The notes: generated from the letters alone by a model not told the origin. 64,000 nt of DNA from Batrachochytrium dendrobatidis JAM81 (GCF_000203795.2 NW_006281106.1:811302-875301), one strand, 5' to 3'; counted from the stretch's first letter, positions 1 to 13,554 are shown. Numbers and translations: made by a program.

Positions 1-823
1 GATATTGGGTCAATATCTTTCAATGCACCCTATCCATATACAATTCAAGCAAATTACGATTTACTTGGACGTAATCTTTGACTGACATGGTATACAAACT
101 CGACATCCATACGAACCTTGCATCCACATCTAAAGTAGTTACTCCACTCGTTAATAGTTGAATCGATCTGGATTGGTTGCTCAGAAGCAGTTTCAAATGA
201 CCGAGATGGATAAACGCTGTCGTTCATGTTGCAAACATCAATCTTGAATGTGTCTTGAATGGGCCGAGTCGATACAGCAATCTTTACAAATACCCAAATT
301 TGAATTAGTATCAAGCATTCGTAGACTCGGCATAGAGCACGATATGGAATCTTGAATTGAAACTCACCACAACATCTCGATCAATGGCCATCGGGAGAAC
401 AGAATATCCGGCATAGTCAATATGCTCGCCTAAAGACAATTCCAAGCAGTAACTGTCATAAACTCGCATTGACACCAACGCAACTGTGCATAAAGAACAT
501 TCAGCTTGACATGATAGATATTTAGTTACCGATCAAGTTGACTCGACCAGGAGAACGAACAAGCCAGTCTGGACGTTTGCCAAACTTGTCATGATAAGCC
601 TGGATAAGGGAAGAGTATCGATTCCTATATAAAACATGTGAATATTAGACGCTGATAGACTCCGACAAGTCTAGATGCATCGCTCATGTTATACAAACAC
701 TCTGACAGTCAATGCAATTGATATCGCAATAAACAGTGTTTACCTCTGGAAAAAAAGAACAGAACTGTCATATATCTGATCAAGTCGTTCGACTAAAGGA
801 ATACACGCATCAGATTCTGTCAT
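1..823 (-). CDS. GAL1: Galactokinase (GAL1/GALK2 type), 5' part, cut by left edge
   Basis: GHMP-family sugar kinase that phosphorylates galactose or N-acetylgalactosamine in the cytosol. I read five exons: 823-744, 624-530, 429-368, 281 to about 105, and one from 29 running off the left edge. Joined, they give the galactokinase signature [20 protein letters not shown], followed by LPMAIDRDV and EWSNYFRCG. All junction phases agree; the GEHIDY box itself is split by an intron after the first base of its Gly codon. The start ATG at 823 gives a short N-terminus (MTESDACIPLVERL). The wording is close to both yeast Gal1 and animal GALK2, so the exact substrate is open. The catalytic GHMP loop and C-terminal half lie outside the window. 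Confidence 0.9.
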
Positions 824-1026
824 TCAATGCAGTCGTGGCAGACTTTAATCAGATAAAGGAAACGCCAACTTGACCAGATTTCAGTCTTTGGAATTAAAGC
901 ATTAATATGATGTTTAAAAAATCAACTTTATTTCTGTTGTGCGGAGGAGATTAGTATCATAAAACCCAAAGGCAAGTGCAAGAATATTAAAAGATAAAAA
1001 AAAGATCTCGGCTTAGTAACCACCGG

Positions 1027-4000
1027 CTACGAGTCTTTGAATTGCTCGGGCTGTATGACACGAGACATAAAGTTGGCAACCATGTTCATGTCTAGATCAC
1101 CATCGTCTGCTTCAACGGCAATCAGTAGTGGATCAAGAAGGTACCCAACATCCTCTAGTGCAACGTTGCAGCATGCAGCAATAATGCGTCGGCATTTCAG
1201 CTCATGCTGACCTGCACTACCGCGCAACGATACCAGATCCTTTAGTAAACCCCTATTGGAATCATCCATATCCTTGACTATCGACCGAAGACGTTGAACT
1301 TCATGCCTCAGCGTTTCAGGCGAAAGTTTTTCGTCATCTACAAGAGCATTAAAATGTACCGGTGTTTGAGAAGAGCTGCCTTGTATGGCATCGCGCGATC
1401 GATCGATTGGTGAGGTATTGTGACCGAATGGTTTACACTTCATCTCCTCGACAAGTGCATCTTCAAGATTGCGGATTCGTAGCTTGAGCTCTGGAATCTC
1501 TCCCAATCGCGCCTGCAAACTCTCATTATTGCGACGAGATTCAGCAAGTTTATGTGCCAAGTCACGCAACTGGGCTGAAGCATCTATTGGAACAGAGGGA
1601 AAAGCCAATGAGCCAATGGCAGCAGAATCTGTTATCTGACACGTAGATTGAATTTCTTCCTCTGTCCTCACGCTAGGATAAACTACCAGTGTTCTATCAG
1701 CCTTGGTCTCCATTGATGTAGCATTTGTTGGCATTGCATGATCTAAAACCTGGGCAGGCTAATATCACAGATAGTGTCAAAAGTAAGAATAAAGAGAATA
1801 TAAAAGGTTGAAATGGCCAAACAGATTTAAAATCAGCAATTCAGAGGCTATCAAAAGGTAGACATACCATAGATTGTTGAGTGGCAAGCTCCACCATTTT
1901 AGTAACTGGGTTGATGTTAAATCCAAAATCAGCCGGACGAAGACCTGCATTGTTGGCAATGTTGAAGTTGGCACCTGCGTTGAGCAAAAGCTGAACAATG
2001 CTTCGACAACCCACACGAGCCGCAACATTAACGGCTGTATTTCCTTGATTGTCTGCCTGATTCAACATACGCCCTAATGAAATATCCGCCTTACTAGAAA
2101 GAGCCAAACCTGTTTTTTCATCTGCAACACTAGTACTTTTGTTGGCATCACGAGCAATAAAATCAATCAGACACTCCAGATAGTAGTTGCAAGCTTGAGT
2201 GTGACCTTTTACCGAAGAGGCAAGAGCAATGTGATGAAGAATCGTTGCATTGTTACTATCTAGCAAAGGAATCGTATCTTGGAGCATACTCATGAGGTGT
2301 GGAAATGTTTGCATATCAAAATTATTCAGTTTACGAACAGCACGCATTAAAGCAGTTTCACCAAATTTGTTGCGAAGAGTAGTGGAAGCACCCTTGTTCA
2401 CAATCAACTGCAACACCTCAATTTGAGCTAGTACTGCTGCAAAGTGCATAGCTGAGTGACCCATATCGTCAAGTGCCATATCAATATCAAAATTGGGCGG
2501 CAATGGAATGCCAGGATAAAGAATAACGGGATATGCAGTCGGACGACTGTCGGTCATAAATAAGGCCAACAATGACGATCGATGGCGCATAGTTTCTTCA
2601 GCAGCAGATTGTGCGGGAGTCATGGCAGAGGTAGTTTGTAGCCTGGCAGTCATGCTATCGATCGAGGGTTGTTGAAGTAGCGGTTGTGAAGTCATGTTAA
2701 TTTGACCATCAAACGACATGTTGCTCAACTCTGCAGCAGGCGCAGCACCATACATTCCAAAGTTTTGTGTTGGCGAAGAGGATGGTCGCGTAGTGCTAGG
2801 AGAATTCAAGAGTTCACTAAATGCACCAGCTGCAGGATTGGTAGAATGTACGTAATGCTGCATGGCGGTGTTACGAATCGACTCTATTTGGGACAGTTCT
2901 GAAGGAGCGGCAGATGAGTCAAAAGAGGCGGGAAAAGTGCTTATTGCCGTTGTAGTAGCAGGCACGCAACGACGGCGTTTAGGGGGATTGGAATCGGGGT
3001 TATTGCCATTTGGATTAGCAGAAGCGGCATCTTTTTTCTTACGAGTACCTCCTCCCGAGGCACGGCGACTGGAAGCTTCCTTGGTATCTTTAATATAGGC
3101 AGAAGCAGGTAGCTCGGCAGAAGGTGAGGGAGATTCATCAGGAGCAAAGGTAAGCAACGGCTTTAGCAATTCTTCTAGCTCGTATTGTTGAGCCAATTGA
3201 ACACCACAAGTAAATGGGATCCTAACAAAATATAATAATGCAATGGTGAGTAAGAATATGATTGCAGAAAAGACTGACGTGATTAGCCCAATATTAGTAT
3301 AACCCTCAGTGATAAGCTAGAATAGCAACCCCAATAAACAATAAAAGCACATGCGGGTTTGAATCTGTTCAACCCTAAAATAGTGCACAAAACTCCACAG
3401 TTCCGTTGTAAATATCAGCAACCCCATGCACAACAAGTTCATCATTACCACTTTTGAAAATAGTACGTGACAACACCTTTTTAAAAGCAAGATGCAAGCC
3501 TTTGTAAATAGCCTATGCACGCTAATGCATGTTTACTGGAACACTGAAATCTTCAGTGACATACATGGCTCCTATAATAGTAAGGGCCATGTGTCCATAT
3601 ATAGGTATCTATGCGGCATGTCTTAGCACAGCCAATCTACACCCATCATTACTTGTGTATTTTCAGCAAAATGCTGGGCAATCAAACCACTTTATAGTGA
3701 CATAAAGATCACTTAACCAATATAAGTAGGCTCAAGAGGAAATGCGTAGGCAATGAAATAGCCAACACATTTGATTGGGTATTTGCTTTGTTGTAGTCAT
3801 TTTCAACAGCAGCTAAAAACGGAATGCCGATAAATTTGAAAAAAATGAAACTCACCAGGTGCCTTGATATTTGCCATAGCCGCCTTGAACCTTTTCATGG
3901 TCACCTTTTATAATCTGCTTTTCAAGAATCTTGGTACGTCTACCCTTATCAACACCAGCAACTTTGAGAAGCTGAGTGGCATTCAAGTACGAGTCATGAC

Positions 4001-4847
4001 ATCTACGCATAACAGCCACATCGCGACACATCATTTCATACACTCTAACGCCAGAGTATACTGCGCTGTATATCAGCGATTGTGATGTTGATGCTGCACG
4101 CAAAAGAGCTGCAGCTTCAGATTTTCGACTCCGCGCATTGGGAGCACGACTTTTAGCGGTGGTAGTGGCTTTACTTGTTGATAGTGCAGTTCCGATAGCA
4201 GCAGTAGTTGCTGTTGAAGCAGTTTTTGAATTAGCATTATTTCCTGTTGAAAATTGAATACCAGCCATACCACCAATAGCAGTAGAAACAGACTGAGTTA
4301 CAGAACTACCAGATGGGTTTCCTATAGCTGAGATGGACAAAGACTTGTGCAAATTACTATTATTTCCTGTATGGTTGTCTGAAGATGTACTGTTGGATGA
4401 ACTCTGGTCGACAGTTAGACTAGTACCACCATAATCTTCTATAGATGCAATATTGGGACTATTTACAGTCGAGTTATGCTGCTGTTGCTGAAATGAATGC
4501 ATCTGTGGATGTTGAAGCAAATGCTGCTGATGCTGAAGATGAAGTTGTTGCTGCAACTGTTGCTGCTGCTGCTGCTGGATCTGGAATAGAGTGTGTGGGT
4601 AATGGCTTACAGAATTAGACTGTTGGTAAGGCTGATACATATAATGTTGCATCGGTGCACCGCCGCCATGGTGTCCATAAGCAGAATGAGTCAATGTTGG
4701 CTGTCGATACACATTTGGATCAATGCCCATAGGCGGTTGTTGCTGTGGATGAACAAGGCCGTGCGAGTATGGAGAGTGTTGCGAATTAGGCCCAACTTCG
4801 GTCGATAATGAGTTGACTGCACTGACAGCAGACGTTTCGTGGTCCAT
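1027..4847 (-). CDS. MBP1: Mbp1/Swi4-like APSES transcription factor with ankyrin repeats
   Basis: DNA-binding subunit of an MBF/SBF-type G1/S transcription complex. Three exons (4847-3856, 3221-1868, 1749-1027) join in frame to 1022 aa. Residues about 260-340 form the APSES/KilA-N domain ([18 protein letters not shown], then [19 protein letters not shown] and [10 protein letters not shown], with the Trp codon spanning intron 1). The central exon carries ankyrin repeats ([40 protein letters not shown]), and the last exon is a coiled coil (residues about 840-960). Odd: the APSES domain usually starts near the N-terminus in Mbp1/Swi4, but here about 260 Gln/Ser/Thr-rich residues precede it, including a poly-Gln tract from CAG/CTG repeats near 4490-4580. 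Intron 1 is long (634 nt). An in-frame ATG nearer the APSES domain is possible. Confidence 0.92.
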
Positions 4848-5144
4848 GACGCTAGTAATGAGCCCAAAAAATAGACAAGAATATTGAGAAAGACCTGAAC
4901 AAGAAAACTATCTGTACTATGGCACAGTGGTTGGGTAATCCACACAACAGTTGATGATTGTTACTACGACAACACTAAAGGAAAAGATGATAAATGCTGG
5001 AAAGCGAATGTTGTTTGTAGAAACGAAATGCAACCAATATCAAATGTTGAAATAATCGCAATCTTTGAATTCAAATGTTCAAGTCGTTCTAAACCAAGAG
5101 TACACATCAATATTTATTTTATCAAAATATTTGGAAATTCTAAA

Positions 5145-8100
5145 TTAATAGCTTTCGTCCATAGAGCTATGATTAGTATGATTATTACTGTGACTAGTAT
5201 CATTCTTGACAGTCAAGTCATTGCTTGTGTTGAGTATTTCATCAGATAAGCTTGTCATGGGCTTCTTGTTCGTGTCTGTAAAAAACGTATGCGACCCAGT
5301 CTGTACTGGACTATCCATATTAAGACTACCTGAAGAAGATGGCCATAAATTAGGAAAACTATCACTATATTCTTGCTTGCGTTTTGCGTCTCGTAAATAT
5401 GGTCCTACACGAGTAGAAAACTCTTTGATTCATGAATCATACAGCATAAAAGTTAAAAATCAGTCAGATAAGTGGGTACATTTACATGCAAAATACTACT
5501 ATACATCAAGTGCACCACCAAGATATTATTGCTCAAACTCACCAGAAGATCGTATATACACTAGGGCATATGCATTTGCATTGGATCCTGTCGTATCAGC
5601 AAAGACTTCATGTTCCAACACCTCACTTACAAGTGAATCATTATATTTGAGCCAACGACCTTTGCCATTGTCTTGTAGATCATACAAAAAAAGCCAATAA
5701 TGTCCAAAAGTAGCCTCTCCTTCGTGAACCAAAACAGCATACAATTGATATTCTTTGCCATTCATGTGGCTATATATTTGGCTACGCTTGTATTCAAGTT
5801 CTTCGATTTTAGGTTGTAAATCTAAAGATTACATAGATAGGAAATGAGTTGATAAATTTACTCATACTTTTCTACAAAAACCCAACGAGTTACCTGAAAT
5901 CTGCTTTTTGATCTTGTCGCAAGCAATGGTAAGCTGCTGAAAAACTAACGGATCTTTACAATGCTCTTGATGTGCATATAGAATACGTCGAGAAGTCTCC
6001 ATCAATTCAAGAGGAGGCACCGGTAAATTCTAGCAAGTGTCATGATTAAAATTAGCAAACCAAGATCTCATCACACCAAGCAATAGGTAGTCCATCATTA
6101 TTACGTTAAAAGTTGTTTTGGAGTGCAGTAGATGACGCATTCTGATATACTCATTCGTCAGTTCTTTGTGCTGTTTGCGAAGTTGCAAAACAGTTTCCAA
6201 ATGGCAATTAAGATATCGCTCTAATGAAATATGTTTAGCATAGCGTAGATAATTGTGCGATTTGTACGCACTATTTGTGATGCGATCAAACTTGACACGC
6301 TATACATGGCCATAAAATAGCATGTTAGTTGGAATATTGCAAAATGCATATCATGTATCAAAATAAACACTTGCGTTTATCTGAATAGTAAGAATAGGAG
6401 GGAAATTTACTACAGAAAGGCATCGAATAGCACTAGTTCCTTCAAAGTCCACCTTGAACCAATAGTACAATATCAAATATTATTAGTAAATCAAAAAAGC
6501 AATTGGTGAGCAAGGTTTCAAATATAACGGAAAAACTTGAAATCTACATACATGTTGAGTAGCAAAATATGCGTCCAATGCAGTGTATAGATCTTCATCC
6601 GCATCAACTATAAGTTGGTGAAATGATTCATCTTTTGTACTAACATGATCTCCTTCAGCATCAGTGTATCGAAGAGTCTGGCGCGTAGTGCCGTAAAAAA
6701 GACTAGAAAGAAATACAAAAAATGTAAGCAGTGTATTTGTCACCTTGCACCAGTTTAAATATCAACAATATATTGAATATAACCTACTCTTTAAGTAAAG
6801 TGCAACCGTTGGTGCATTTGGCATCAACTTTACCAAAACCAATTTCCATCATGTCCATAATATTATCCATGCATTCTACAACGCAAATAATTATCATTAG
6901 ATATTCACGTCTTTATCAAACGTTTATATAAAGAAATTCAACTTGAAACAAGCCTTACCAGTTAGATCATGTTGAATTCCAAACGTTGCTGATGAGTATT
7001 GAGAGGTCAGTGTAGTTTCTACCAAAGCTTTTTCTGGTGTAACACTTGGCTTATCGCTCCATTGAAGTGTAGCAAAAAGTCTTTGAAGATGGAAAATAAC
7101 TAGACACGATAACAATTTGTCAAAACTAGTTTAAACATGCTATTCAAATTAGAGACTTGGTATAAACTCTACTGTACATTTGTTAGCATGGCGCTCTCGC
7201 TCTGTTAGTTCGGATTGAAGGCGTGGTTGAAATGCAAAAACTCGTTTTCGCAAATCTGGCAGCGAAAAGTAAAGTTGAAGCAACGAATTAAGATAGCAGC
7301 TATAGTAAAATAAAACGTAAAGCATCAATATCTTGACTAATATATACAATCAAATCAAATCGACAAGGTAGACTGAGTTCGAGTGATCAAAAATTATTCA
7401 AGACATGCTGTATTGGCTTACGTATTCCATAGATTGTTAAGACCAATAGGACTGTGTATTTAAACAAACTATCATGTTAAAAATAGCCTTACATATACTA
7501 CACGTATAAATGCTTACAATACTGTGGAATCCGTATCCATAGGTGCAGTCTCGTTAAATTGTGGTGGCTCTTGCCCTGTGTGCAAGAAATGTTTCAAAGA
7601 ACTGCAAGATCTGGATATTTGAATTGTTTTTAGTGCCTGTCGTAAAACAGCAAGCTGGTGGGGATTTTTGACAAACTAAACATCAAACAGAAATATCAGT
7701 AATTGTGACCACTTTACAAGCAATTAAAATAGGATAATTTAAAACAAATTCTACTACAAAATACAATATAGAGCCTCAAAGTTGAACAGATAAAATTGCA
7801 TGTACCTTGGTCTTGAATGCCTCAATGATATCATGTGCACTCATCTCCTGCGATATTTTTTGTCCGAGTGTAGCGTATGCTTCCTTTAATTGAACCTCTG
7901 ATACCTTTCCTAAAAAAGTGAATTTAAAAATATGGTAAATGATCAAAATCAACACCGGCACGTCTATAAGCATAAAACGCACCCTTGGACTGATCTGTGT
8001 CGATAAAATCATTCAGCAGGGAACTCTTTCGAATTTTTGCAATTTCAATCAATGCTTTCTAAAGTTGCATTCAGAATTTAGTATATACTCAAATGCATTG

Positions 8101-10032
8101 CATAAAATTTGCTTCGGCCAGCTTAAAAACTTGCCAGGTATTTGGGTTGAGATGTCGGATCAAGGTGGCAGAGCTCAATGTATATATTTTGAACACAATA
8201 ATCGGTTATGTTGCTAAAATTGTAATGAATTTGACACCAAAAGATATATATACAAATGAGCAATCTGTTTTGTTTGTGAAAACCAAAAACATATACTATT
8301 ATATGGTGTTTACCTCATAGTCCCAAGAGTTTCATACGCGGGGTGAAGATCAGCTATCTGCGTCCAAAATTCTGATAGAAATGAGCTTGAACAAGAGCCA
8401 ACATCTACATGTATAATATTAGCCATGTTAAACCTTATAAAATGTGCAGCGAGCGAATCCTTACAATCAACTCCAAATAGCATGCAAAGCGACTCTGTGG
8501 CCTCGCTGAATGAAAACATTTGACTTTTAGATGAGCCTATTTACCCAAAGAAAGTCAAGTTACCAAACACAAGGCTTGATGCAATTCTTGCCATTAAAAC
8601 ATATAAGATCATGTTACCTGCACCAGCTTCTAAAAGAAATTTGCGCAGCGATATTTCTTCCATAATCAAAAGAACTTTTGCCCTATCAATATGCTTGGGA
8701 TTTGCTGGAACAAAGTACTTTCCTTCCAATCTGTAGCCAATCTCTTGTAAAAATGATATACTGTATTCATTTTTGGAATGATAAAGTAATCAGACGTGTG
8801 GTTGATGGATACATGATGGTAACATTTAAAGGTATGATCAAAAAGCATGAAGCAAATGTCAAGAGTTAGTCTCTGAAAATAATCCATGCAAGAAATTCAA
8901 TATCAATGGAATTTCTAGATGAAAACTAGCTGCATAATTGTATTTTCAGACTCTAGAGTTGGATTCATAGTTTTAAAATACGCACAACTCACCTTGCCTC
9001 TGTAACACCAATAAACTCAATAAAACGTGGGTTTTCAGTATTAATGGGTTTTGTAGGAACGCCATGAAGCAAGTTGTCCATGTAAAACGTAAGCATAAAA
9101 AGCACGGTTGCTTGACGAGAAAGATCCATGTTTTTGAGTAGATTGCACATCATATTGGGCTGGGTAGCTGATTGAATCAAGTTTATCTTCCAGGTCAGTT
9201 GACAGTATTGACAGGCTGCACTGAATCCAATTCTTGACTGATTATGTTGGACTAAACCAACTGTTTTAAACAAATGTACGTTGGGAGATTTACACAAATC
9301 ATCGCACAGTGCTGTTTCTGCAATGGTGGAATCTGATATTGAATGTGGCATCGATCCTGCGATTGACTTGTTAATGCAGTTATTGGATGCATTGGGATCA
9401 TAAGTAGTCTTGTTTTGGGGGTTGCTTGAGCTATTTACGGCAACCGCAGTTGTACAAAGTAGATCCAATGGACAAACTGAGGAGGACTGAGAAGCAAAAG
9501 AGTTTGTTTCGTGTGATGGCGGCAGTCCAGTTGATCGAAGCGAATGCGTGTTACTGCTCGATTCCATTTGATAATCCAATGCCAACATATCACTTCGAGG
9601 TGTAGTCATTGGTGAATGGAGATAAGAATAAACTCCAGAGGGTGGTGATGAAATGGGCGAGCCAGTTATGGATTTAGAAGGTGCGGTTGAACGTGAAATA
9701 AACAGATGCACACTACAGTGCTTGCAAATAAATGTAGGCGAGGCATCATCAACTGCCAGAGTATCCTTTCCCGCCAGTCCGTATGTGTTTACCCTTGACA
9801 TCATTTCGCCCTGATCTTGATGAGATGACTTGTAGGAAAGTTCTGTTATGGGAGTATTTGGTGCAGGAACAACTGCCGATTGCAGTGTCAGTTTTGCCTC
9901 GCGCGAGCGAGTAACTGTAAGAAAATGGTGTCGACATTGCTCAGTGCCAGCAGTGGATATATGATAAAAGAGTAGTGATGGCAGTAGATAGCGTGTATCT
10001 TGAGCAAAAGGCATATCTTGCTTTTCTGGCAT
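5145..10032 (-). CDS. UBP2: Ubp2-like ubiquitin carboxyl-terminal hydrolase (USP25/28 class)
   Basis: Cysteine deubiquitinase of the Ubp2 family, which in yeast trims K63-linked chains with the Rsp5 ligase. It is a multi-exon gene. The N-terminal exon (about 10032-8989) has two CxxC pairs (ICKHC, CQYCQ) and a conserved block ending NPRFIEFIGVTEA. The catalytic Cys box is split by an intron: PIGLNNLWNT ends one exon near 7430 and CYLNSLLQLYFSLPDLRKRV opens the next near 7280. QHDLTECMDNIM, LFYGTTRQTLRY and a coiled-coil insert follow. The catalytic His box is EATFGHYWLFLYD, then WLKYNDSLVSEV and NAYALVYI. A donor after SSG (near 5533) joins to PYLRDAKRKQEY and a Ser/Asn-rich tail ending at stop 5147-5145. 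The order matches yeast Ubp2. The start is uncertain: ATG 10032 or 10014. Confidence 0.85.
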
Positions 10033-10089
10033 GTATATCAATTGAATTCTGATTCAGCCAAATATGTATATAATTTCAATGTTCGATAT

Positions 10090-11345
10090 TATGGGACAGT
10101 AAGCTGCAAAAATTCAAGAGTTGAAGATGGTTTGTGTAGAATAGCTGTAGATGTTGGAAAAGACTTTAAAAACTCGTTTAGCATGGTGTTGTGGATTAGT
10201 CTCGACTACAGAACAATGCATATTTTACAATTTGCACATCAATCAGCACTTACCAAAAATATGCTGTAAATTGAAGGGCTCGGCGAGATAAAAAGCAGCT
10301 GATTTCAACAGTGGCAGTACAATTGGTGGAGTAGCGATATAATACGTAAAGGATTTGGATTGGTAGGCGAATAACCTGCTAGTTGATAAAGCTCTTGCGA
10401 GATTAAAGTGTCGGCTCAACACTAGGCGCATGAAATAGGAAAACACTTGGTAGTAATATAAATTACGGCAAGTTAGGAAAGTTTTGAAACCTCACATTGA
10501 CGACAGTGCATCCATCAAGCTCATGGCTCAACACAGTAGGTGGATAAATTGATGGTGCAGCAGCGAGAATAATTGTTCTTGTATGCCATTCAGCCACTAA
10601 AAGCGCAGCTGCCTTTCAAGACAAATCAACCCCTCATCAAAAGGAAGCATAACCCTGATAGTCACTAATAGCTGAGCTGTCGAGTAGCTCAATAGACTCG
10701 GGATAGTAGTGCTTATCTATTGCATTACGAAACAGCCACTAGGAATTAAATGGCAATCCACTCAAACATGCTTTCACCAAAGCCTTGGTAATTCATTTTA
10801 CAACCCATTCGTAGATTTAATGCCTATACTCTTCAAATACATTCAATAGACTGCATTCAACTTTTGTAGTTTTGGTCATCCAAACAACATTCCTTCGATC
10901 ACTTCAAGTACACTATGAGCCTGCTTTCACCATCATACATGTCAATACTGTCATTTCCACAGTTGCTATCTTGAATCATTCGTACGTTTATCCGCTTTGT
11001 GTAGATGGCTTCTCATGCAAGCAAGAAAATCATACACCTTGCACACCGCCTCAGTTTGCTGATTCAGTTTAATTCTCCCGAGCCTGCGTGTAGATCTGCA
11101 ACCCGAGTGTGATTAGACAGTCCGAATACATCAAATTTTAAACTACACATCATTGGCTATTCAACACTTGCAATCATCCATCATCACCAACGGATTGCTT
11201 CAAAGTCAAGAATCAACACCAACTCGCAATAGACACCATTTAAAATCAACACATGTTCATTGTAAAATCAGTCGACACCACAAAAAGTCAAGGTTTGAGA
11301 AAATCAAAGCATCATATTTGAGAAATAGCCTGCTGAGTAGTCACT
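10090..11345. other. Unresolved 1.3 kb with exon-like minus-strand reading frames
   Basis: No gene was confidently recognised here. On the minus strand several open stretches look like exons flanked by plausible splice sites. About 10732-10650 gives LFRNAIDKHYYPESIELL; it can join in frame, through a GTTATG...TTTTAG intron, to about 10600-10503 (AEWHTRTIILAAAPSIYPPT, ending TVVN before GTGAGG). About 10446-10265 encodes a basic, hydrophobic stretch with a mitochondrial-presequence look (RHFNLARALSTSRLF). About 10200-10090 gives a further short frame. I could not join all pieces in phase and do not recognise the family. 10870-11345 shows nothing convincing on either strand. It may be a small unidentified minus-strand gene or a decayed one. 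Confidence 0.3.
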
Positions 11346-11489
11346 GCCTCGGAGTTTAAAGATTGAGCAGATACATCTAAACCATCAAGCGGCATTGTAA
11401 AGCATTAGAATCAGCAATGTTGGAGTTTCACAATATGCAGTACTAAACAGGATATGTAACCGTCATACAAACAAAATCCCAGTCTATAG

Positions 11490-13554
11490 TCACTCACAAG
11501 GTTTTTGAATGCCATAGCCACTGGATTTGGAAATACCTTGGGAGACGGAATTGGGTTTGCTTGAACCAAGAGCATGTGTAGATGCTTTCTTGCGGAGAAA
11601 ATCCTGATGGGCTGTAGTGGTTTTGAATGCTGGATCAGCTGCCACATCGCGGCCTTCCGCCGCTGGTGGAACAATAGCATCTTTTCGAGAGAGTCCAAAG
11701 TTACCAACCGACTTTGACGTGCGTAGGGGTGTTTTCTTACCAGCATCAGCAATAGAAGCACTAACGCGAGTTTGAGTGGGTCGTCGAAATATGGCAGGAA
11801 TGCTCGACTTGGATGCAGCGCTTACTTCAGCCACATTGGTCATGAAAGGAGTAGATTTAGAAGCAGATGGTTTCACTGTGCCATGACAGGTGGCGGACAT
11901 TGATTGAGATGGGGCATTGAAGGTTCCAGAAGCAGTGCGAGACCCTGCCGACTCGGGCTTTGAATTAGTAACTGAATGACCTTTGGTTGCAACACTAGTA
12001 GAATTCAAGGTAGCATTAACGTTTTTGGGTCGTTTTTTAACAATAGATCCAGTGGATGACAAGGGAATAGAACGATCAGAGAGCCCGGCACTATCCTTTT
12101 CTTTATTATGAATTGACGTGCGTGAGATTGGCTGACGCGACAAGGTAGGACGAACGGTTGTGGATGTCGCTGATTTTGAAGAGACTGCACGAGATTCAGT
12201 CAATCGAGCCTCCACTAATCTCGATACAAGTGACTCGATATTTTCATCTATGCCCAAGTTTGTAGATCTCAAATCCTTATCCGCGACATTCTCATTAAAT
12301 CGCTCTATTTGATGGCACGTAAAAAGTAGGATTAAATCAAAAGTTACAATGCTATCAGGTCAATTCAACCAAGACTAAAATCAACAGCATTACCCTGCTT
12401 TGCTCTCATAAATTTAAGGACCGCACCAAGTGGAAGCGATAGCGTCTGCAGTGAGGGCAAAGTGATATCCTTGATAACATCCCACTCAAGCAACTCTTCT
12501 TTTTCAAACACAGGCACAAGAGATCCCAAATTTTTGCGATCAAGCCACTCCACGACCGTCTCGGATTCCATCAGATTATCAGCAGTTGGGGATATTTGTA
12601 TGGCTACATAGATGATTAAACAGTATAGATTAATATACATTAAAATGGCATGCTAGTTGTTACGAATTGCTAGAATCAGCTGTCAGAGTGGAGTTTCATA
12701 TTGCTCATTTCGTAAAACTCCATCTTGAATCAAGGTGAAACAGATGATATCAAGATCTACTAGAGCAAGCCAGATTACCTTTGGAAACCGACTGATCCGC
12801 AGTCAAAGCCGCGGTCTGGATATCAGTCATTATAGGATCTACCTGATTGAGAGAGGAAACCGATTCTTGACGGGAATGGGCAAGATCTGCAACTTCCGAC
12901 TCCATATCTGTGGCCTGATGGCTTTCAATGAACCTTGCATCATCGGCCTCCATTAGATAGGCCTCTGACTCAGTGTCAGCCATCACGAGGCTTTCTTCTA
13001 GTTGTTCGGATGTTACATCAGCACGAGTATCTACAACAACAGTATTGTCGCCTGTTTCGTCGTCAAACGGATCGGCAGTATAGGTGGTATCGGCAATATT
13101 TGAGGACACAGTATCTACCAAAACAGATGCATCCTCCAGTTCCTCGTTTCCCTCTTCTGACTCGTCAACAGAAACATTGTTGGCATCTGGAGAAGTAGTA
13201 GAAGAAACATGAGCAGATGTATGTTGCTCGTTACTAGCGTTGCTGGCATGATGAGCTTTGAGAGCCTTGATACAGTCGGCTCGCTATCACAAACATGGCA
13301 AAAAGTTAGCATATTAATGCCTTGTATTTTTCCAGTGGTTTATAAATTAGATGTAACAGTGCATCACAGTAGATTGGGTTATGGCTCGCCAATATAAAGC
13401 GAGTTGGATTATTTATTGGACAATCACTGGTTTGTAGCACAGGTGGAACAGTGCAAACCTTTTTCTTTGCATATCCAGTAATGCCAGCATTCTTTAGTAA
13501 TTCAATAGCCTCACTCCTAGAGAAACGGTCATAGTCCACAGCGTTTACTTCCAT
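11490..13554 (-). CDS. SAP- and SAM-domain protein with basic Ser/Thr-rich tail (possible microtubule-associated protein)
   Basis: Exons from ATG 13554 join in phase. Exon 1 gives MEVNAVDYDRFSRSEAIELL and then NAGITGYAKKK. The second, from 13282, gives RADCIKALKAHH; together they form a SAP-like helix-extension-helix, split by an intron. An acidic Ser-rich linker follows (to 12779). The SAM domain exon (about 12610-12393) reads VVEWLDRKNLGSLVPVFEKE and LPLGAVLKFMRAKQ. A basic, Ser/Thr/Pro-rich tail (from about 12305) contains SSIPAIFRRPTQTR, an SxIP-type EB1-binding motif in basic context. The tail ends near 11490 with a GTGAGT donor; the last short exon (somewhere in 11345-11470) is unresolved. 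SAP plus basic tail recalls NuSAP, but the SAM domain is not part of that family, so the name is withheld. Confidence 0.7.

Noticed and set aside
4490..4580. CTG/TTG trinucleotide tract as an independent microsatellite
   Set aside because: It is coding: it specifies the poly-Gln stretch in the Mbp1-like N-terminus.
5206..5700. 164-codon plus-strand frame overlapping the Ubp2-like gene
   Set aside because: It is antisense to the C-terminal exons of the deubiquitinase, whose frame continues through a clear intron to its own stop. The plus-strand peptide has no recognisable domain.
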